Shown here: one piece after another, positions 35,540-45,161 of the stretch
Numbering within the stretch: position 1 is the stretch's first letter
Layout: every line of letters begins with the position of its first letter
NCBI GenBank assembly: GCA_001769215.1
Contig: MEOL01000051.1
Location: 1-53,840, forward strand
Source of the DNA: Bacteroidetes bacterium GWF2_41_31
GTDB taxonomy: Bacteria > Bacteroidota > Bacteroidia > Bacteroidales > F082
Direction of reading: 5' to 3'
Length of the DNA: 53,840 bases
Notes under the pieces: generated by a model
Seen by the model: only the letters and a program-made list of their open reading frames with translations
Databases searched by the model: none
Told to the model about the DNA's origin: nothing
Translations under genes and position numbers: made by a program

Positions 35540-36028
35540 ATGAACCAAAGAAATAAAACCGAAGCTTTAGCCAACAGTCATTGCAAGATGAGGCTATATA
35601 TGCTTTGGAAACTACCACTGGCTTTTTTCGCCGGGCTCAGGGTGGATGAGATGAGCATGCAAAAGGCTTCGGTTTCGTTGCCTTACAACTACCTGAACAA
35701 AAACCCCTTTCGATCCATCTATTTTGCCGCCCTCAGCATGGCCGCCGAACTGTCGACAGGAATTCTCGCCATGGCCCATGTGGAGAAAAACCCCGTTCCC
35801 GTTTCGATGCTGGTACTGGGTGTAAAAGCCGAGTTTGTAAAAAAAGCCAAATCACGTATTATCTTTACATGCTTTCAGGGTGAATTGCTGGAGAAAACCA
35901 TAGCGCAAAGCATTGCCGAAAACGAAGGCCTTACCTGTGAAGTTTTTACAGAAGGACTGGATGCCGACGGAGAGGTGGTAGCCCGGTTTTGGTTCACCTG
36001 GACATTTAAACCAAAAAATCAACAATAA
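35540..36028 (+). CDS. DUF4442-like hotdog thioesterase-type protein
   Basis: The 162 residues resemble the DUF4442 hotdog family (NPFRSIYFAALSMAAELSTG in the long helix, then strands PVSMLVLGVKAEFVKKAKSRIIFTC and VARFWFTWTFK). Hotdog proteins of this type are often acyl-CoA thioesterases. Its position between acyl-CoA dehydrogenase and acyl-CoA synthetase genes fits a role in hydrolysing or balancing acyl-CoA. Catalytic residues cannot be assigned with certainty. Moderate confidence. Confidence 0.7.
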   Translation: MNQRNKTEALANSHCKMRLYMLWKLPLAFFAGLRVDEMSMQKASVSLPYNYLNKNPFRSIYFAALSMAAELSTGILAMAHVEKNPVPVSMLVLGVKAEFVKKAKSRIIFTCFQGELLEKTIAQSIAENEGLTCEVFTEGLDADGEVVARFWFTWTFKPKNQQ

Positions 36029-36048
36029 TTAACTAAATCCCTACGCAC

Positions 36049-37878
36049 ATGAATGTACTTAGAACATTTGACATCCTGGCACAGCTGGTTGAAAAATACC
36101 CCAAAGAAGATGCGCTGGCCATCAAAAGAAATGGAAAATGGGAAAAATTCTCAACGGTTGAATACAAGAACCTGTCCGACCAGGTGAGTTTTGGTTTGAT
36201 GGCTTCCGGCTTTACCAAAGGTGATAAGATCATCACCATCAGCAACAACCGACCCGAATGGAATTTTCTGGACATGGGCATGAGCCAGATTGGCGTAGTG
36301 CATGTACCTGTTTATCCCAATATTGGAGATGAAGAATACCTGCATATTCTCACCCATTCCGACGCAAAAATGGTGATTGTCTCCTCAAAAGTGTTTTACG
36401 AAAACCTCAAACCGTTGGTAAAAAAGGTGGCCGCCATTAAGCATTTTTACACCATCGATCAGGTAGCCGGAGCTTCAAACTGGGAGGAATTGTTAAAGCT
36501 GGGTGCAGGAAATCAGGTTCCTGACAAACTGGAAGAGATTAAAAAATCAATCGATCAGGACGACCTGATGTCGATTATTTATACTTCCGGCACCACCGGA
36601 AGAAGCAAAGGCGTGATGTTGAGCCACCGGAACTTTATCACCAACGTACATGGCACCACCAACATTTTGCCCGTAAACGATACTGCCAGGTTTTTGAGTT
36701 TTCTACCTCTTTGTCATGTGCTCGAACGGATGGTGAATTATCTGGTACAAAACAAAGGGGCATCGGTTTATTATGCCGAAAGCATCGACACCATTGGCGA
36801 CAACCTGCGTGAAATAAATCCGCAAGGATTTACCGCCGTCCCCCGCGTGATAGAAAAATTGTACGACAAGCTGATCCTGAAAGGAAAAGAGTTGACCGGC
36901 GTTAAAAGGGCCTTGTTCTTTTGGGCGGTGGATCTGGGCCTGAAATATGAACTGAACAAAGCAAATGGTTGGGCATACGAACTTCAACGTTCTATAGCCG
37001 ATAAACTCATTTACAGCAAATGGCGCGCGGCCCTGGGTGGCAACCTTCAGGTTGTTATTTCGGGAGGCGCTGCTTTGCAGGAACGTCTGGCACGGGTATT
37101 TAACTGCGCCGGCATACCCATCATGGAAGGATATGGCCTCACCGAAACATCTCCGGTAATTTCAGTCAACCAAAAAAATTACCCTTTTATGCAATTCGGG
37201 ACGGTAGGACCGGTGATTGACAATGTGCAAGTGAAAATTGCCGAAGATGGCGAAATCCTGATGAAAGGTCCCAACCTGATGCTGGGTTATTACAAAGACA
37301 AGGCCATGACGGATGAGGTAATCGATAAGGATGGATGGTTCCACACGGGCGATATAGGTGTGTTGCTCGACCACAACATTCTGAAAATTACCGACCGGAA
37401 AAAAGAGATCTTCAAACTAAGTACCGGAAAATATGTGGCGCCACAAGTTGTGGAAAATCGTTTTAAAGAATCATCCTTTATCGAACAGATTATGGTGGTG
37501 GGTGAAAACGAAAAATACGCTGCAGCCATTATTTGCCCGACATTTCATTTTCTCCATGCCTGGTGCAACAGATATGGCATCAAATTCCGCGACAACAAGG
37601 ACCTGATTCAGAAACCTAAAGTAATCGCGCGCTTTCAGCAAGAAGTAGATAAAATTAATTTGAGTCTGGGAAATCACCAACAGATAAAAAAGTTTGAACT
37701 TACCTGTTCCGACTGGACTCCTGAATCGGGTGAGCTCTCGCCTACTCTCAAAGTAAAACGTAACTTTATAAAGGAAAAATACAAAATTAAATTCGACCGT
37801 TTATATGGCTATACCGATGAATCGGGACATGTGGGACTACCCGTTGATCCGGAATCCGATAGCGATGATAAAGATTAA
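36049..37878 (+). CDS. fadD: Long-chain fatty-acid CoA ligase (AMP-binding)
   Basis: This 609-residue enzyme activates fatty acids with ATP and CoA. It carries the AMP-binding motif YTSGTTGRSKGVMLSHRN near 178, GYGLTETSPVIS, the adenylation hinge region WFHTGDIG and DRKKEIFKLSTGKYVAP. The length and order match the long-chain (FadD15/FAA-like) branch rather than short-chain ligases. It lies 20 bases after the thioesterase-like gene and supplies substrate to the dehydrogenase encoded upstream. Confidence 0.9.
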   Translation: MNVLRTFDILAQLVEKYPKEDALAIKRNGKWEKFSTVEYKNLSDQVSFGLMASGFTKGDKIITISNNRPEWNFLDMGMSQIGVVHVPVYPNIGDEEYLHILTHSDAKMVIVSSKVFYENLKPLVKKVAAIKHFYTIDQVAGASNWEELLKLGAGNQVPDKLEEIKKSIDQDDLMSIIYTSGTTGRSKGVMLSHRNFITNVHGTTNILPVNDTARFLSFLPLCHVLERMVNYLVQNKGASVYYAESIDTIGDNLREINPQGFTAVPRVIEKLYDKLILKGKELTGVKRALFFWAVDLGLKYELNKANGWAYELQRSIADKLIYSKWRAALGGNLQVVISGGAALQERLARVFNCAGIPIMEGYGLTETSPVISVNQKNYPFMQFGTVGPVIDNVQVKIAEDGEILMKGPNLMLGYYKDKAMTDEVIDKDGWFHTGDIGVLLDHNILKITDRKKEIFKLSTGKYVAPQVVENRFKESSFIEQIMVVGENEKYAAAIICPTFHFLHAWCNRYGIKFRDNKDLIQKPKVIARFQQEVDKINLSLGNHQQIKKFELTCSDWTPESGELSPTLKVKRNFIKEKYKIKFDRLYGYTDESGHVGLPVDPESDSDDKD

Positions 37879-37960
37879 CAGATTATGGGAGAATGAATTA
37901 TTCGCACACGAAGTGCCTTAAATGGTTAACACAACACATTTAATTAATTAACTTGACATA

Positions 37961-40036
37961 ATGATGATAAGGCAACTGATTTTTCTAATCGTATTACTGA
38001 TTACCCTGGTCGTGTTTGCCTACTCGATGAGGCGGTATTTCAGGTACTTTAAATTTACCAAAAAACACCCACTGGGAAACATCGGTCAACGACTCTGGAT
38101 CACCATTAAAGTGGCTCTTTTTCAGGAGAAAATTTTGCGGCGTCCGTTAGTTGGTCTCATGCATGCCCTGGTTTGGTGGGGCTTTATCGTGATTTTGTTT
38201 GGCAGCGCCGAAATGGTGATCGATGGCCTGTTTGGCACTGAAAAAATCTTTTTCTCCCTGGGACCTGTTTACAGGTTTTTTATGGCTTCGGGCGATCTGT
38301 TTGGATTGGTCATCACGCTGGCCATCCTCGCTTTCCTGTTCCGCAGGCTGTTTATGCACGTCAAACGGTTTTATGGTCCTGAGATGAAACCCGTTTCAAA
38401 AGCGGATGCCAACCTGGCCTTGGCCATTATCCTGGTGCTGATGGTCAGCTTACTTGGAATGAACACCTTTTATTTTCACTGGACTAAAAGTGTTGGAGGG
38501 GAAATCATGGGTGCTTATCCCATAAGCCAATGGCTGGCCGGATTTCTTAAGAATGTTACACCCGAACAATCCTTATTGTGGTATCAAATAAACTGGTGGG
38601 CCCACATTGTCCTGATTTTCATTTTTGCCAACATATTGCCTTATTCCAAACACTTCCATGTGTTTATGTCTGTTCCCAATGTGTTTGTCAGCAAGATAAA
38701 ACCACTGGGTTATATCGAAAACATGGATAGCATCACCAAAGAGGTGAAGTTGATGCTGGATCCTAACGCGGTTGTTAACGAGGCTTCCGGAGACGAAGGT
38801 GAACCCGAACGATTTGGCGTTAAAGATGTGCAGGACCTCAACTGGATCAACTACCTCAACTCTTTGTCATGTACCGAGTGTGGACGATGTACTGCGGTAT
38901 GTCCGGCCAACATCACCGGCAAATTGCTTTCACCACGCAAAATCATGATGGACACCCGTGCACGCATGAAAGAAAAAGGCCCGGGTATGCTCAGGGAAGG
39001 TGTTGGTTTCGACGATGGACGGTCGCTCCTCACCAACTTTATTACCGAAGAAGAACTTTGGGCCTGTACCATGTGCAATGCCTGTGCCCAGGAATGTCCT
39101 GTGAATATCAATCAGCCGGCTATCATCCTCGATATGCGCCGCTATCTGGTGATGGAAGAATCGAAAGCACCCTCCGGGCTGAACAGCATGTTTGCCAACA
39201 TCGAAAACAACGGTGCTCCCTGGCAGTTTTCGCCGGAAGACCGCATGAACTGGGCCGAAGGCCTGGAAGTCCCGCTGATAGCAGACAAAACAGAAAAACC
39301 GGAATTCCTTTTTTGGGTGAGTTCAGCCGGCGCCTTCGACGACCGCTATAAGAAAGTGATGCGCGCTTTTGTAGGCATCCTCAATCACCTGAAAGTGGAC
39401 TACGCTGTGCTGGGCGTTGAAGAATCCGACAGTGGCGATGTGGCCCGTCGTACCGGAAACGAGATGCTTTTTCAGATGCAGGCCCTCACCAACATCGAAG
39501 TGCTGAATGGCTATGAAGTGAAAAAAATACTCACCTGCGATCCCCACGATTTCAACACCCTGAAAAATGAATATGGCGACCTGGGCGGACATTATGAGGT
39601 AACCCATCACTCTCAGTTCCTGCAGCAGATGATCGATTCGGGCAGAATCAATCCCATTCAGGGTGATCTGGCCAATAAAAAAATTACTTACCACGATCCC
39701 TGTTATCTTGGTCGTGCCAACGGTGAATACGAAGCTCCCCGTTCGGTACTCAATGCCATTCCATCCACTAAAACTGAAATGAAACGGAATAAAAGCTTTG
39801 GCTTGTGCTGCGGTGCCGGTGGCGGACAGATGTTTAAAGAAGCAGAAAAAGGCACCAAAGAAGTCTTTATCGAACGTACCGAAGAAGCACTGGCCACAGG
39901 TTGCGACATTATTGCCACCGCCTGCCCGTTCTGCATGACCATGATGACCGATGGCATCAAGTACAAAAACAAGGAAGAGTCAGTGAAGAACTATGACATT
40001 GCCGAACTGGTGAGCATGGGTATGGGATTGGGGTAG
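37961..40036 (+). CDS. EtfD/FadF-type membrane Fe-S oxidoreductase
   Basis: This 691-residue protein has about six membrane helices in its first 230 residues (NarI-like, with LIFLIVLLITLVVFAYSM and ALVWWGFIVILFG), then a cytoplasmic ferredoxin domain with two 4Fe-4S motifs: CTECGRCTAVCPA from Cys304 and CTMCNACAQECPV from Cys369. Two CCG domains follow (HDPCYLGRANG near 577, LCCGAGGGQMF near 614, and TACPFCMTMM). Proteins of this design, including Bacillus FadF, pass electrons from ETF to the quinone pool, so this is likely the respiratory outlet for the acyl-CoA dehydrogenase. The second codon is also ATG. Its place at the operon's end fits this role. Confidence 0.85.
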   Translation: MMIRQLIFLIVLLITLVVFAYSMRRYFRYFKFTKKHPLGNIGQRLWITIKVALFQEKILRRPLVGLMHALVWWGFIVILFGSAEMVIDGLFGTEKIFFSLGPVYRFFMASGDLFGLVITLAILAFLFRRLFMHVKRFYGPEMKPVSKADANLALAIILVLMVSLLGMNTFYFHWTKSVGGEIMGAYPISQWLAGFLKNVTPEQSLLWYQINWWAHIVLIFIFANILPYSKHFHVFMSVPNVFVSKIKPLGYIENMDSITKEVKLMLDPNAVVNEASGDEGEPERFGVKDVQDLNWINYLNSLSCTECGRCTAVCPANITGKLLSPRKIMMDTRARMKEKGPGMLREGVGFDDGRSLLTNFITEEELWACTMCNACAQECPVNINQPAIILDMRRYLVMEESKAPSGLNSMFANIENNGAPWQFSPEDRMNWAEGLEVPLIADKTEKPEFLFWVSSAGAFDDRYKKVMRAFVGILNHLKVDYAVLGVEESDSGDVARRTGNEMLFQMQALTNIEVLNGYEVKKILTCDPHDFNTLKNEYGDLGGHYEVTHHSQFLQQMIDSGRINPIQGDLANKKITYHDPCYLGRANGEYEAPRSVLNAIPSTKTEMKRNKSFGLCCGAGGGQMFKEAEKGTKEVFIERTEEALATGCDIIATACPFCMTMMTDGIKYKNKEESVKNYDIAELVSMGMGLG

Positions 40037-40045
40037 AGGACCCTG

Positions 40046-40076
40046 ACCCGCCGGGTTTTTTTCAACACGGCGGGTT
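40046..40076 (+). terminator. Terminator-like hairpin after the fatty-acid operon
   Basis: ACCCGCCGGGTT and AACACGGCGGGT pair with one mismatch around a T-rich loop (TTTTTC). The arm sequence matches the larger hairpin at 41457-41488, so the two belong to one repeat family. It lies 10 bases after the stop codon. Confidence 0.6.
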
Positions 40077-40166
40077 AATTTAAGGTGCGATAAGGAGCTT
40101 TTTTCTAATCCTGGAATTTCCTGATGCGATTTCAATATACAATCCCTTACTAAAGTACAAATTCCA

Positions 40167-41141
40167 CTAAAAATACAAAGACACCAAAAATACCATGATG
40201 ACCGTAACAAACATCGAAAAGGTATAAACCCCTCCCAGAAACAGAAAGTTGAATGTAGTCCTGAGGACAGAACGGCCATAGTATTTTTTCATTCCCAGCC
40301 ACACATACATGGGGATCAGCCAGTACAGGTAGTTCTCCCAGTTGACTGATTTGTCGGGAAAAATCATTTTAATGACAAGGATCAGGGTAAAAACCAAAAA
40401 AATGGTAGCATGCAGGATCAGCGAATAGATAAAATGTGCCGAATAGTATTTTCTCTTTTTTCGGAAAAATAGCCACAACCAAAAGGCAAAAATCGGCATC
40501 ACCAAAAAGAACGACCAGGATAAGTACTTGTAAAGCTTGGAGATAAAGGCATCAGGGTAATTTAGCATCTTTAAGGCGTTTTGTAATATTCGCTCCTCAC
40601 CTTCGGTATGTCCTCCTTTGGCCTGTATCTTTTCAAGATAGGTTTTGGCTTTCGATAAAGTAATAATGGTTCTTTCTCTTTTTGATCCCTTGCTCAGTAC
40701 CCTCAGGCTATCCTGCGCAAGGCTGTCAATGTTCCAGTTCATCTGAAGTAAGGATTGTTCGCCCGTATCCTCAAGACTATCTATTGTCAGACTGTCAGAA
40801 GTAAGGCCTTCCGCCAGGTTTAGATTTCGCTCAATCAAGCGATTGGTCTGAATGCTCAGCAGCAGGAAAAACACAAAGCTCACAAAAACATAAAACTGAA
40901 AAGGTTTCATGTACCTGGCCCGTTTTCCATTCATATAATCTGTTGAAAACCTGCCGGGAATAAAGAGTACCGTTTTAAAGGTCCTGAAAAAACGGGCATC
41001 GAAGGCAAAGATCGTACCCATGAAATCGTAGATCAGGACGCTGAAAGGCCGGTCGAATTCTCTGACGGCCTGACCACAGTGCGGACAATAGTGGCCTTTG
41101 AACTCTGTTTCACAGTTTTGGCAGTTGATCACCTGATCCAT
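40167..41141 (-). CDS. DUF3667 membrane protein
   Basis: The protein has 324 residues from the ATG at 41141 (MDQVINCQNCETEFKG); the frame is also open to an ATG at 41216, adding 25 polar residues. It opens with a zinc-ribbon-like CQNC...CPHCG, then FMGTIFAFDARFFRTFKTVL and PGRFSTDYMNGKRARYMKPF, which are diagnostic of DUF3667. About five membrane helices follow (FYVFVSFVFFLLL, FFLVMPIFAFWLWLFF, LILHATIFLVFTLILVI). The family is Bacteroidota-rich and of unknown function. It lies on the opposite strand between the two beta-oxidation operons and breaks their co-transcription. Confidence 0.85.
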   Translation of the reverse strand: MDQVINCQNCETEFKGHYCPHCGQAVREFDRPFSVLIYDFMGTIFAFDARFFRTFKTVLFIPGRFSTDYMNGKRARYMKPFQFYVFVSFVFFLLLSIQTNRLIERNLNLAEGLTSDSLTIDSLEDTGEQSLLQMNWNIDSLAQDSLRVLSKGSKRERTIITLSKAKTYLEKIQAKGGHTEGEERILQNALKMLNYPDAFISKLYKYLSWSFFLVMPIFAFWLWLFFRKKRKYYSAHFIYSLILHATIFLVFTLILVIKMIFPDKSVNWENYLYWLIPMYVWLGMKKYYGRSVLRTTFNFLFLGGVYTFSMFVTVIMVFLVSLYF

Positions 41142-41383
41142 GGATTTTTCCTCTTTATCCTTGTTTTTCCATAACTTAGATAAAGCGCTGTTATCATATG
41201 AAATTTTCCACCCCATAAGCTTGAAATAAAAAAAATTAAGCCATTTCGCAAAACAAATATAGACAAAGATTGACCGGGCTTAATAATTTGTCAGGTTTGT
41301 TGCAAATCAGTATAAGATAATTTTTCAATTCATTTATGTACCTGATCCGATAGCTTTCTCGATTGAAAAATCCCATTTCAAAG

Positions 41384-41488
41384 TCCCGATGGCCATCGGG
41401 ATAGGCACGACCGACATTGTAACGATGGAATTTATTCCATCGAAAAAACAAACCCCGACCCGCCGGGTTGTTTCCAACCCGGCGGGTC
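41384..41488. repeat. Three successive perfect inverted repeats (REP-like cluster)
   Basis: Within 105 bases there are three perfect palindromes: TCCCGATGG/CCATCGGGA (41384-41401), CGATGGAAT/ATTCCATCG (41423-41442), and GACCCGCCGGGTT/AACCCGGCGGGTC (41457-41488). They lie between two divergent genes. The third matches the hairpin at 40046-40076. Confidence 0.8.
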
Positions 41489-41589
41489 AAATCAGGACCA
41501 ACAGTGAATTCTAAATCGATTGCATCGAGATCCGAACATTTTAAAATATGAGCAATTTTTGCTACTTTTGGATTTTTAAAACTACCTCC

Positions 41590-42372
41590 ATGCAGTACGA
41601 AATACTTAAGACTGAAATTATCGATGGCATCGCCATCGTTACCATCAGCAGGCCACAGGCCATGAATGCCCTCAACACCCGATTCTTCCAGGAAATGGAC
41701 ATGCAGGTCCAGGAAATCGGACTGAATAAATCCATTCATGCCATGATCATCACCGGCGAAGGAAAAGCATTTGTAGCCGGAGCCGATATCGCTGAAATGG
41801 TGAACAAAAACCAGGACGAAGGCGAAGCCTTTTCGCGTCTGGGACAGAATACTTTTAGCAGCTTTGGCCGAATGGAAATCCCGGTGGTGGCGGCCATCAA
41901 TGGTTTCGCTTTGGGCGGTGGTCTGGAACTGGCCATGGGTTGCGATTTCCGCATCGCCAGCGTCAAAGCCAAATTCGGCCAGCCGGAAGTCAACCTGGGA
42001 TTGATTCCGGGTTATGCAGCTACACAGCGGCTGTCGCGCCTTACGGGAATGGGCAACGCCTTGTATCTGCTGATGTCAGCCGAGATGATTGATGCCGCAG
42101 AAGCACTTCGCATCGGACTGGTACAAAAGGTATTGGAACCAGAAAACTTTCTGGAAGAAGTTTTGAAAATAGTACGCAACATCGTTTCAAAAGGTCCGCA
42201 AGCGGTAAAAAAAGTTAAAAAAGTAGTCAGGCACGGCATGGAACTTACTTTTGCAGAAGGAGAAAACCTCGAAGCAGTTGAATTCGGAACCCTCTTCGGC
42301 GAAGGCCGCCAGGGAAAAGAGGGCATGACTGCCTTCCTGGAAAAAAGAAAACCCGAATGGAACAGAGAATAA
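41590..42372 (+). CDS. Enoyl-CoA hydratase (crotonase)
   Basis: Started at 41590 this gives 260 residues, the usual crotonase length. The farther ATG at 41548 adds 14 residues and no conserved motif. Catalytic and oxyanion features include GEGKAFVAGADIAEM, FALGGGLELAMGCDFRIA and FGQPEVNLGLIPGYAATQRL, with the Glu residues at the positions used for hydration. It probably hydrates short-chain enoyl-CoA. First gene of a three-gene set with a hydroxyacyl-CoA dehydrogenase and a thiolase, 41 bases before the second. Confidence 0.9.
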   Translation: MQYEILKTEIIDGIAIVTISRPQAMNALNTRFFQEMDMQVQEIGLNKSIHAMIITGEGKAFVAGADIAEMVNKNQDEGEAFSRLGQNTFSSFGRMEIPVVAAINGFALGGGLELAMGCDFRIASVKAKFGQPEVNLGLIPGYAATQRLSRLTGMGNALYLLMSAEMIDAAEALRIGLVQKVLEPENFLEEVLKIVRNIVSKGPQAVKKVKKVVRHGMELTFAEGENLEAVEFGTLFGEGRQGKEGMTAFLEKRKPEWNRE

Positions 42373-42413
42373 ATGAATCGATTAATAAACACCGAATAAT
42401 AATATAAGATAAC

Positions 42414-43757
42414 ATGACTTACGACGAAAGACTACAACATGTTTCGGTATTGGGTGCTGCCGGCAAAATGGGAAGTGGTATCCTGCTGCTGACCGCCCTC
42501 GAAATGGCCGACCTCAGCCTGAAACCTGAAAACAAAGACAAATCCTTTGTGTTAAATGCAATCGACGTGTCACCAGCCGGTTTGTCCGGCTTGATGAAAT
42601 ATTTACGCGATCAGGTGCGCAAAGCAGCAGAAAAGAAAACGGTACTCCTGCGTCAGCTCTATGCCGACCGTGACGACCTGATCGAAAATTACGATATCAT
42701 CGATGAATATATCTTCGATGTAATGAACATTGTCCGACCCGTTACCGGCATCGAAGCTGCCTATCAGTCGAACCTGATTTTTGAAGCCGTTAGCGAAAAC
42801 AAAGACCTGAAGGTAAAACTCTTGTCTGCGATCGACAAAAACAACCCCAACCAGCCCTGGTATTTTACCAATACCTCTTCGGTGCCCATCAACCTGGTGG
42901 AAAAGGAAGCAGGAATAAAAGGCCGGATACTGGGATTTCACTTCTACAATCCTCCGGCCATCCAACGTTTGGTGGAGCTTATCCTGACCAGCAACACCAC
43001 CCAGGAAGTGGTTGATTTTGCACATCAATATGCTAAAAACTTACGCAAAGTGGTGGTGCTTTCCAACGACATTGCCGGATTTATCGGAAATGGCCACTTC
43101 ATGCGCGATGCGCTTCATGGCATCAAAGAAGCCGAAGAACTGGCCGCCGAGAATGAATTTTCGCTGTATAAAGCCATTTACATGGTGAATAAGGTAACGC
43201 AAGACTACCTGGTGCGTCCCATGGGGATTTTTCAGCTAATCGATTACGTGGGAATCGACGTGGTCAAGTTTATCCTGAACGTGATGAATCCGTTTGTAGG
43301 GGATGAAAACCTGCACAGCGATTTACTCGATAAACTGATGCTGCAAGGCGTAATGGGAGGCCAACTCTCCAACGGCGCTCAAAAAGACGGGTTTTTTAAG
43401 TACAAAAGCGGTCTCATCACTGCCGTGTGGGATATCCACAAACAGGAATATGTTGGACTGGAAGAATTTAAAGAAGATTGTGACGAGATGCTTGGTGAAT
43501 TGCCCGAAAACAAAGTGGCCTGGAAAGACATAATGCGCGCGCAAGACAAGGAGGCTAAACTAACGGCTTTCTTCAACGATATGAAAAACCTGGATGCCCT
43601 GGGTGCCGCCATTGCCATCGACTATGGGCTGCGTTCAAAAGAAATAGGATTGAAACTGGTAAAAGATGAGGTAGCCCATACCCACAACGATGTGAATACG
43701 GTGATGCTCACAGGTTTTTATCATGCCTACGGACCCATAAATGATTTTTTTGATTGA
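42414..43757 (+). CDS. 3-hydroxyacyl-CoA dehydrogenase-family protein
   Basis: The 447 residues begin with a Rossmann fold (VSVLGAAGKMGSGILLLTA) and retain the family region FTNTSSVPINLVEKEAGIKGRILGFHFYNPPAIQRLVELI, followed by a helical C-terminal domain (GFIGNGHFMRDAL). It is longer than the typical 280-residue enzyme and diverged, with an insert in the Rossmann part, so its exact substrate is uncertain. It should oxidise the product of the preceding hydratase. Confidence 0.8.
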   Translation: MTYDERLQHVSVLGAAGKMGSGILLLTALEMADLSLKPENKDKSFVLNAIDVSPAGLSGLMKYLRDQVRKAAEKKTVLLRQLYADRDDLIENYDIIDEYIFDVMNIVRPVTGIEAAYQSNLIFEAVSENKDLKVKLLSAIDKNNPNQPWYFTNTSSVPINLVEKEAGIKGRILGFHFYNPPAIQRLVELILTSNTTQEVVDFAHQYAKNLRKVVVLSNDIAGFIGNGHFMRDALHGIKEAEELAAENEFSLYKAIYMVNKVTQDYLVRPMGIFQLIDYVGIDVVKFILNVMNPFVGDENLHSDLLDKLMLQGVMGGQLSNGAQKDGFFKYKSGLITAVWDIHKQEYVGLEEFKEDCDEMLGELPENKVAWKDIMRAQDKEAKLTAFFNDMKNLDALGAAIAIDYGLRSKEIGLKLVKDEVAHTHNDVNTVMLTGFYHAYGPINDFFD

Positions 43758-43817
43758 CAGGATCGCTCCGTCAAAAGGATGCATTCGCTTTGAAGCACAT
43801 TAAAATTTGAGGATAAA

Positions 43818-45065
43818 ATGAAAAAATTAAGAAAAAAAATATACATGACTGCCGGATACAACACCACTTCACTGGGAACCGGAAGAAAAGAATTCAACCC
43901 CAAGAAACCCCGTCCGGGTTTGGAACATTACATTAAAGAAGCCGGCAAAGGCGTCCTCGACCAGATCGGAGGTCCCGAACATGTGGATGAATCAGTCATC
44001 GGAAACTTTATGGCTGCCCGTTTCAACAAACAGGCCAACCTGCCGGGATTTATCCCGTACATCGACGAAGGTCTGCAATGGAAGCCTGCCACCAGTGTTG
44101 AAGGTGCCTGTGGTTCAGGTGGCCTCGCTCTGATGAACGGCATAAAAACCGTGCTTGCCGAAACCGCTGACGTAGTGCTCGCTCTGGGTGTAGAAGTCCA
44201 AAACACGGTTAAAGCCGTCTATGGAGCTGATATCCTGGCAGGGGCAGGCTGGTATCAACGACGGAAAGAAGGCCATGCCTATTTTTTTCCCGGACAGTTC
44301 AGCGACCGCGCCGGAGCTTATTACGAAAAATACGGTTACGACCGCGCCCGTAAAGGAATGGCCCGTTGGTATGCCAATGCCATCGAAAATGCGCGCCTCG
44401 ACCAAAACGCGCAGGAATTCCAAAACCTCGTTAAAGATCCTTATGCTCAGGCCTATTCCCTGAAACCAAATGGCAGAAGTTTTGTTGATCACCTCACCAT
44501 ACTCGACTGTTCCAAGGTTTCGGATGGAGCTTCAGCCATCGCGATTTGCTCCGAAGAAGGTCTTGAAAAAATAGGGGTCGACAAAAAAGATGCCGCCGAG
44601 GTAGTTGGATGGGCACAGGTGATTCGCAACATCACCAACGATCCTGCCGAATTAACCGTGCTCGAGACCATCAAAAAAGCAAGCCATCAGGCGCTGGAAA
44701 GTGCAGGCATCACAGTCGATCAATTGGGAACACTGGAAGTGCATGATTGTTTCTCCATTGCAGGAATTCTGGTGATAGAGGCTTTGGGACTGGCCAAACC
44801 CGGCGAAGGGTGCGATTATGTGGCCTCGGGTAAGACATCGCATAACGGAGAACTTCCAACCAACACCACCGGTGGACTCATCGGATGGGGACATCCCACA
44901 GGAGCTACCGGTGTTCATCAGGCGGTAACCATCTGGCAACAGCTTACCGGAAAAGCAGGAAAAGCTCAAATCGAATTAAAAGCCGATAAACCTTACGGAA
45001 TGACCATCAACATGGGTGGTGATGATGTAACGGTAATTGCGATCGTATATAAAAGAGGGGAGTAA
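43818..45065 (+). CDS. SCP2-type thiolase / acetyl-CoA acetyltransferase-family protein
   Basis: This 415-residue protein has thiolase features of the SCP2 branch: Cys98 (VEGACGSGGLAL), HDCFSIAGILVIEALGLA and His359 (GGLIGWGHPTGATGVHQ). The second Cys of classic thiolases (CxGxGxG) is not seen; the end reads MTINMGGDDVTVIAIVY. SCP2-type enzymes act on branched or bulky acyl chains, or as acetoacetyl-CoA thiolases. It follows the dehydrogenase by 60 bases. The pathway assignment is inferred from neighbours. Confidence 0.85.
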   Translation: MKKLRKKIYMTAGYNTTSLGTGRKEFNPKKPRPGLEHYIKEAGKGVLDQIGGPEHVDESVIGNFMAARFNKQANLPGFIPYIDEGLQWKPATSVEGACGSGGLALMNGIKTVLAETADVVLALGVEVQNTVKAVYGADILAGAGWYQRRKEGHAYFFPGQFSDRAGAYYEKYGYDRARKGMARWYANAIENARLDQNAQEFQNLVKDPYAQAYSLKPNGRSFVDHLTILDCSKVSDGASAIAICSEEGLEKIGVDKKDAAEVVGWAQVIRNITNDPAELTVLETIKKASHQALESAGITVDQLGTLEVHDCFSIAGILVIEALGLAKPGEGCDYVASGKTSHNGELPTNTTGGLIGWGHPTGATGVHQAVTIWQQLTGKAGKAQIELKADKPYGMTINMGGDDVTVIAIVYKRGE

Positions 45066-45073
45066 TCTCAAAT

Positions 45074-45155
45074 TAAAATCCCCGCCAGAATAAAACTAAC
45101 GGGGATTTTAGAAAGATCAAAATCCTGACAGTTTTATTTAAACCTGTCAGGATTT
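45074..45155. terminator. Bidirectional double terminator between convergent genes
   Basis: Two hairpins lie back to back. TAAAATCCCCG (45074-45084) pairs with CGGGGATTTTA (45100-45110). AAATCCTGACAG (45120-45131) pairs with CTGTCAGGATTT (45144-45155). Both have A-rich left flanks and T-rich right flanks, so each can work on either strand. They separate the thiolase gene from the convergent minus-strand gene at 45162. Confidence 0.75.
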
Positions 45156-45161
45156 ATTGCG

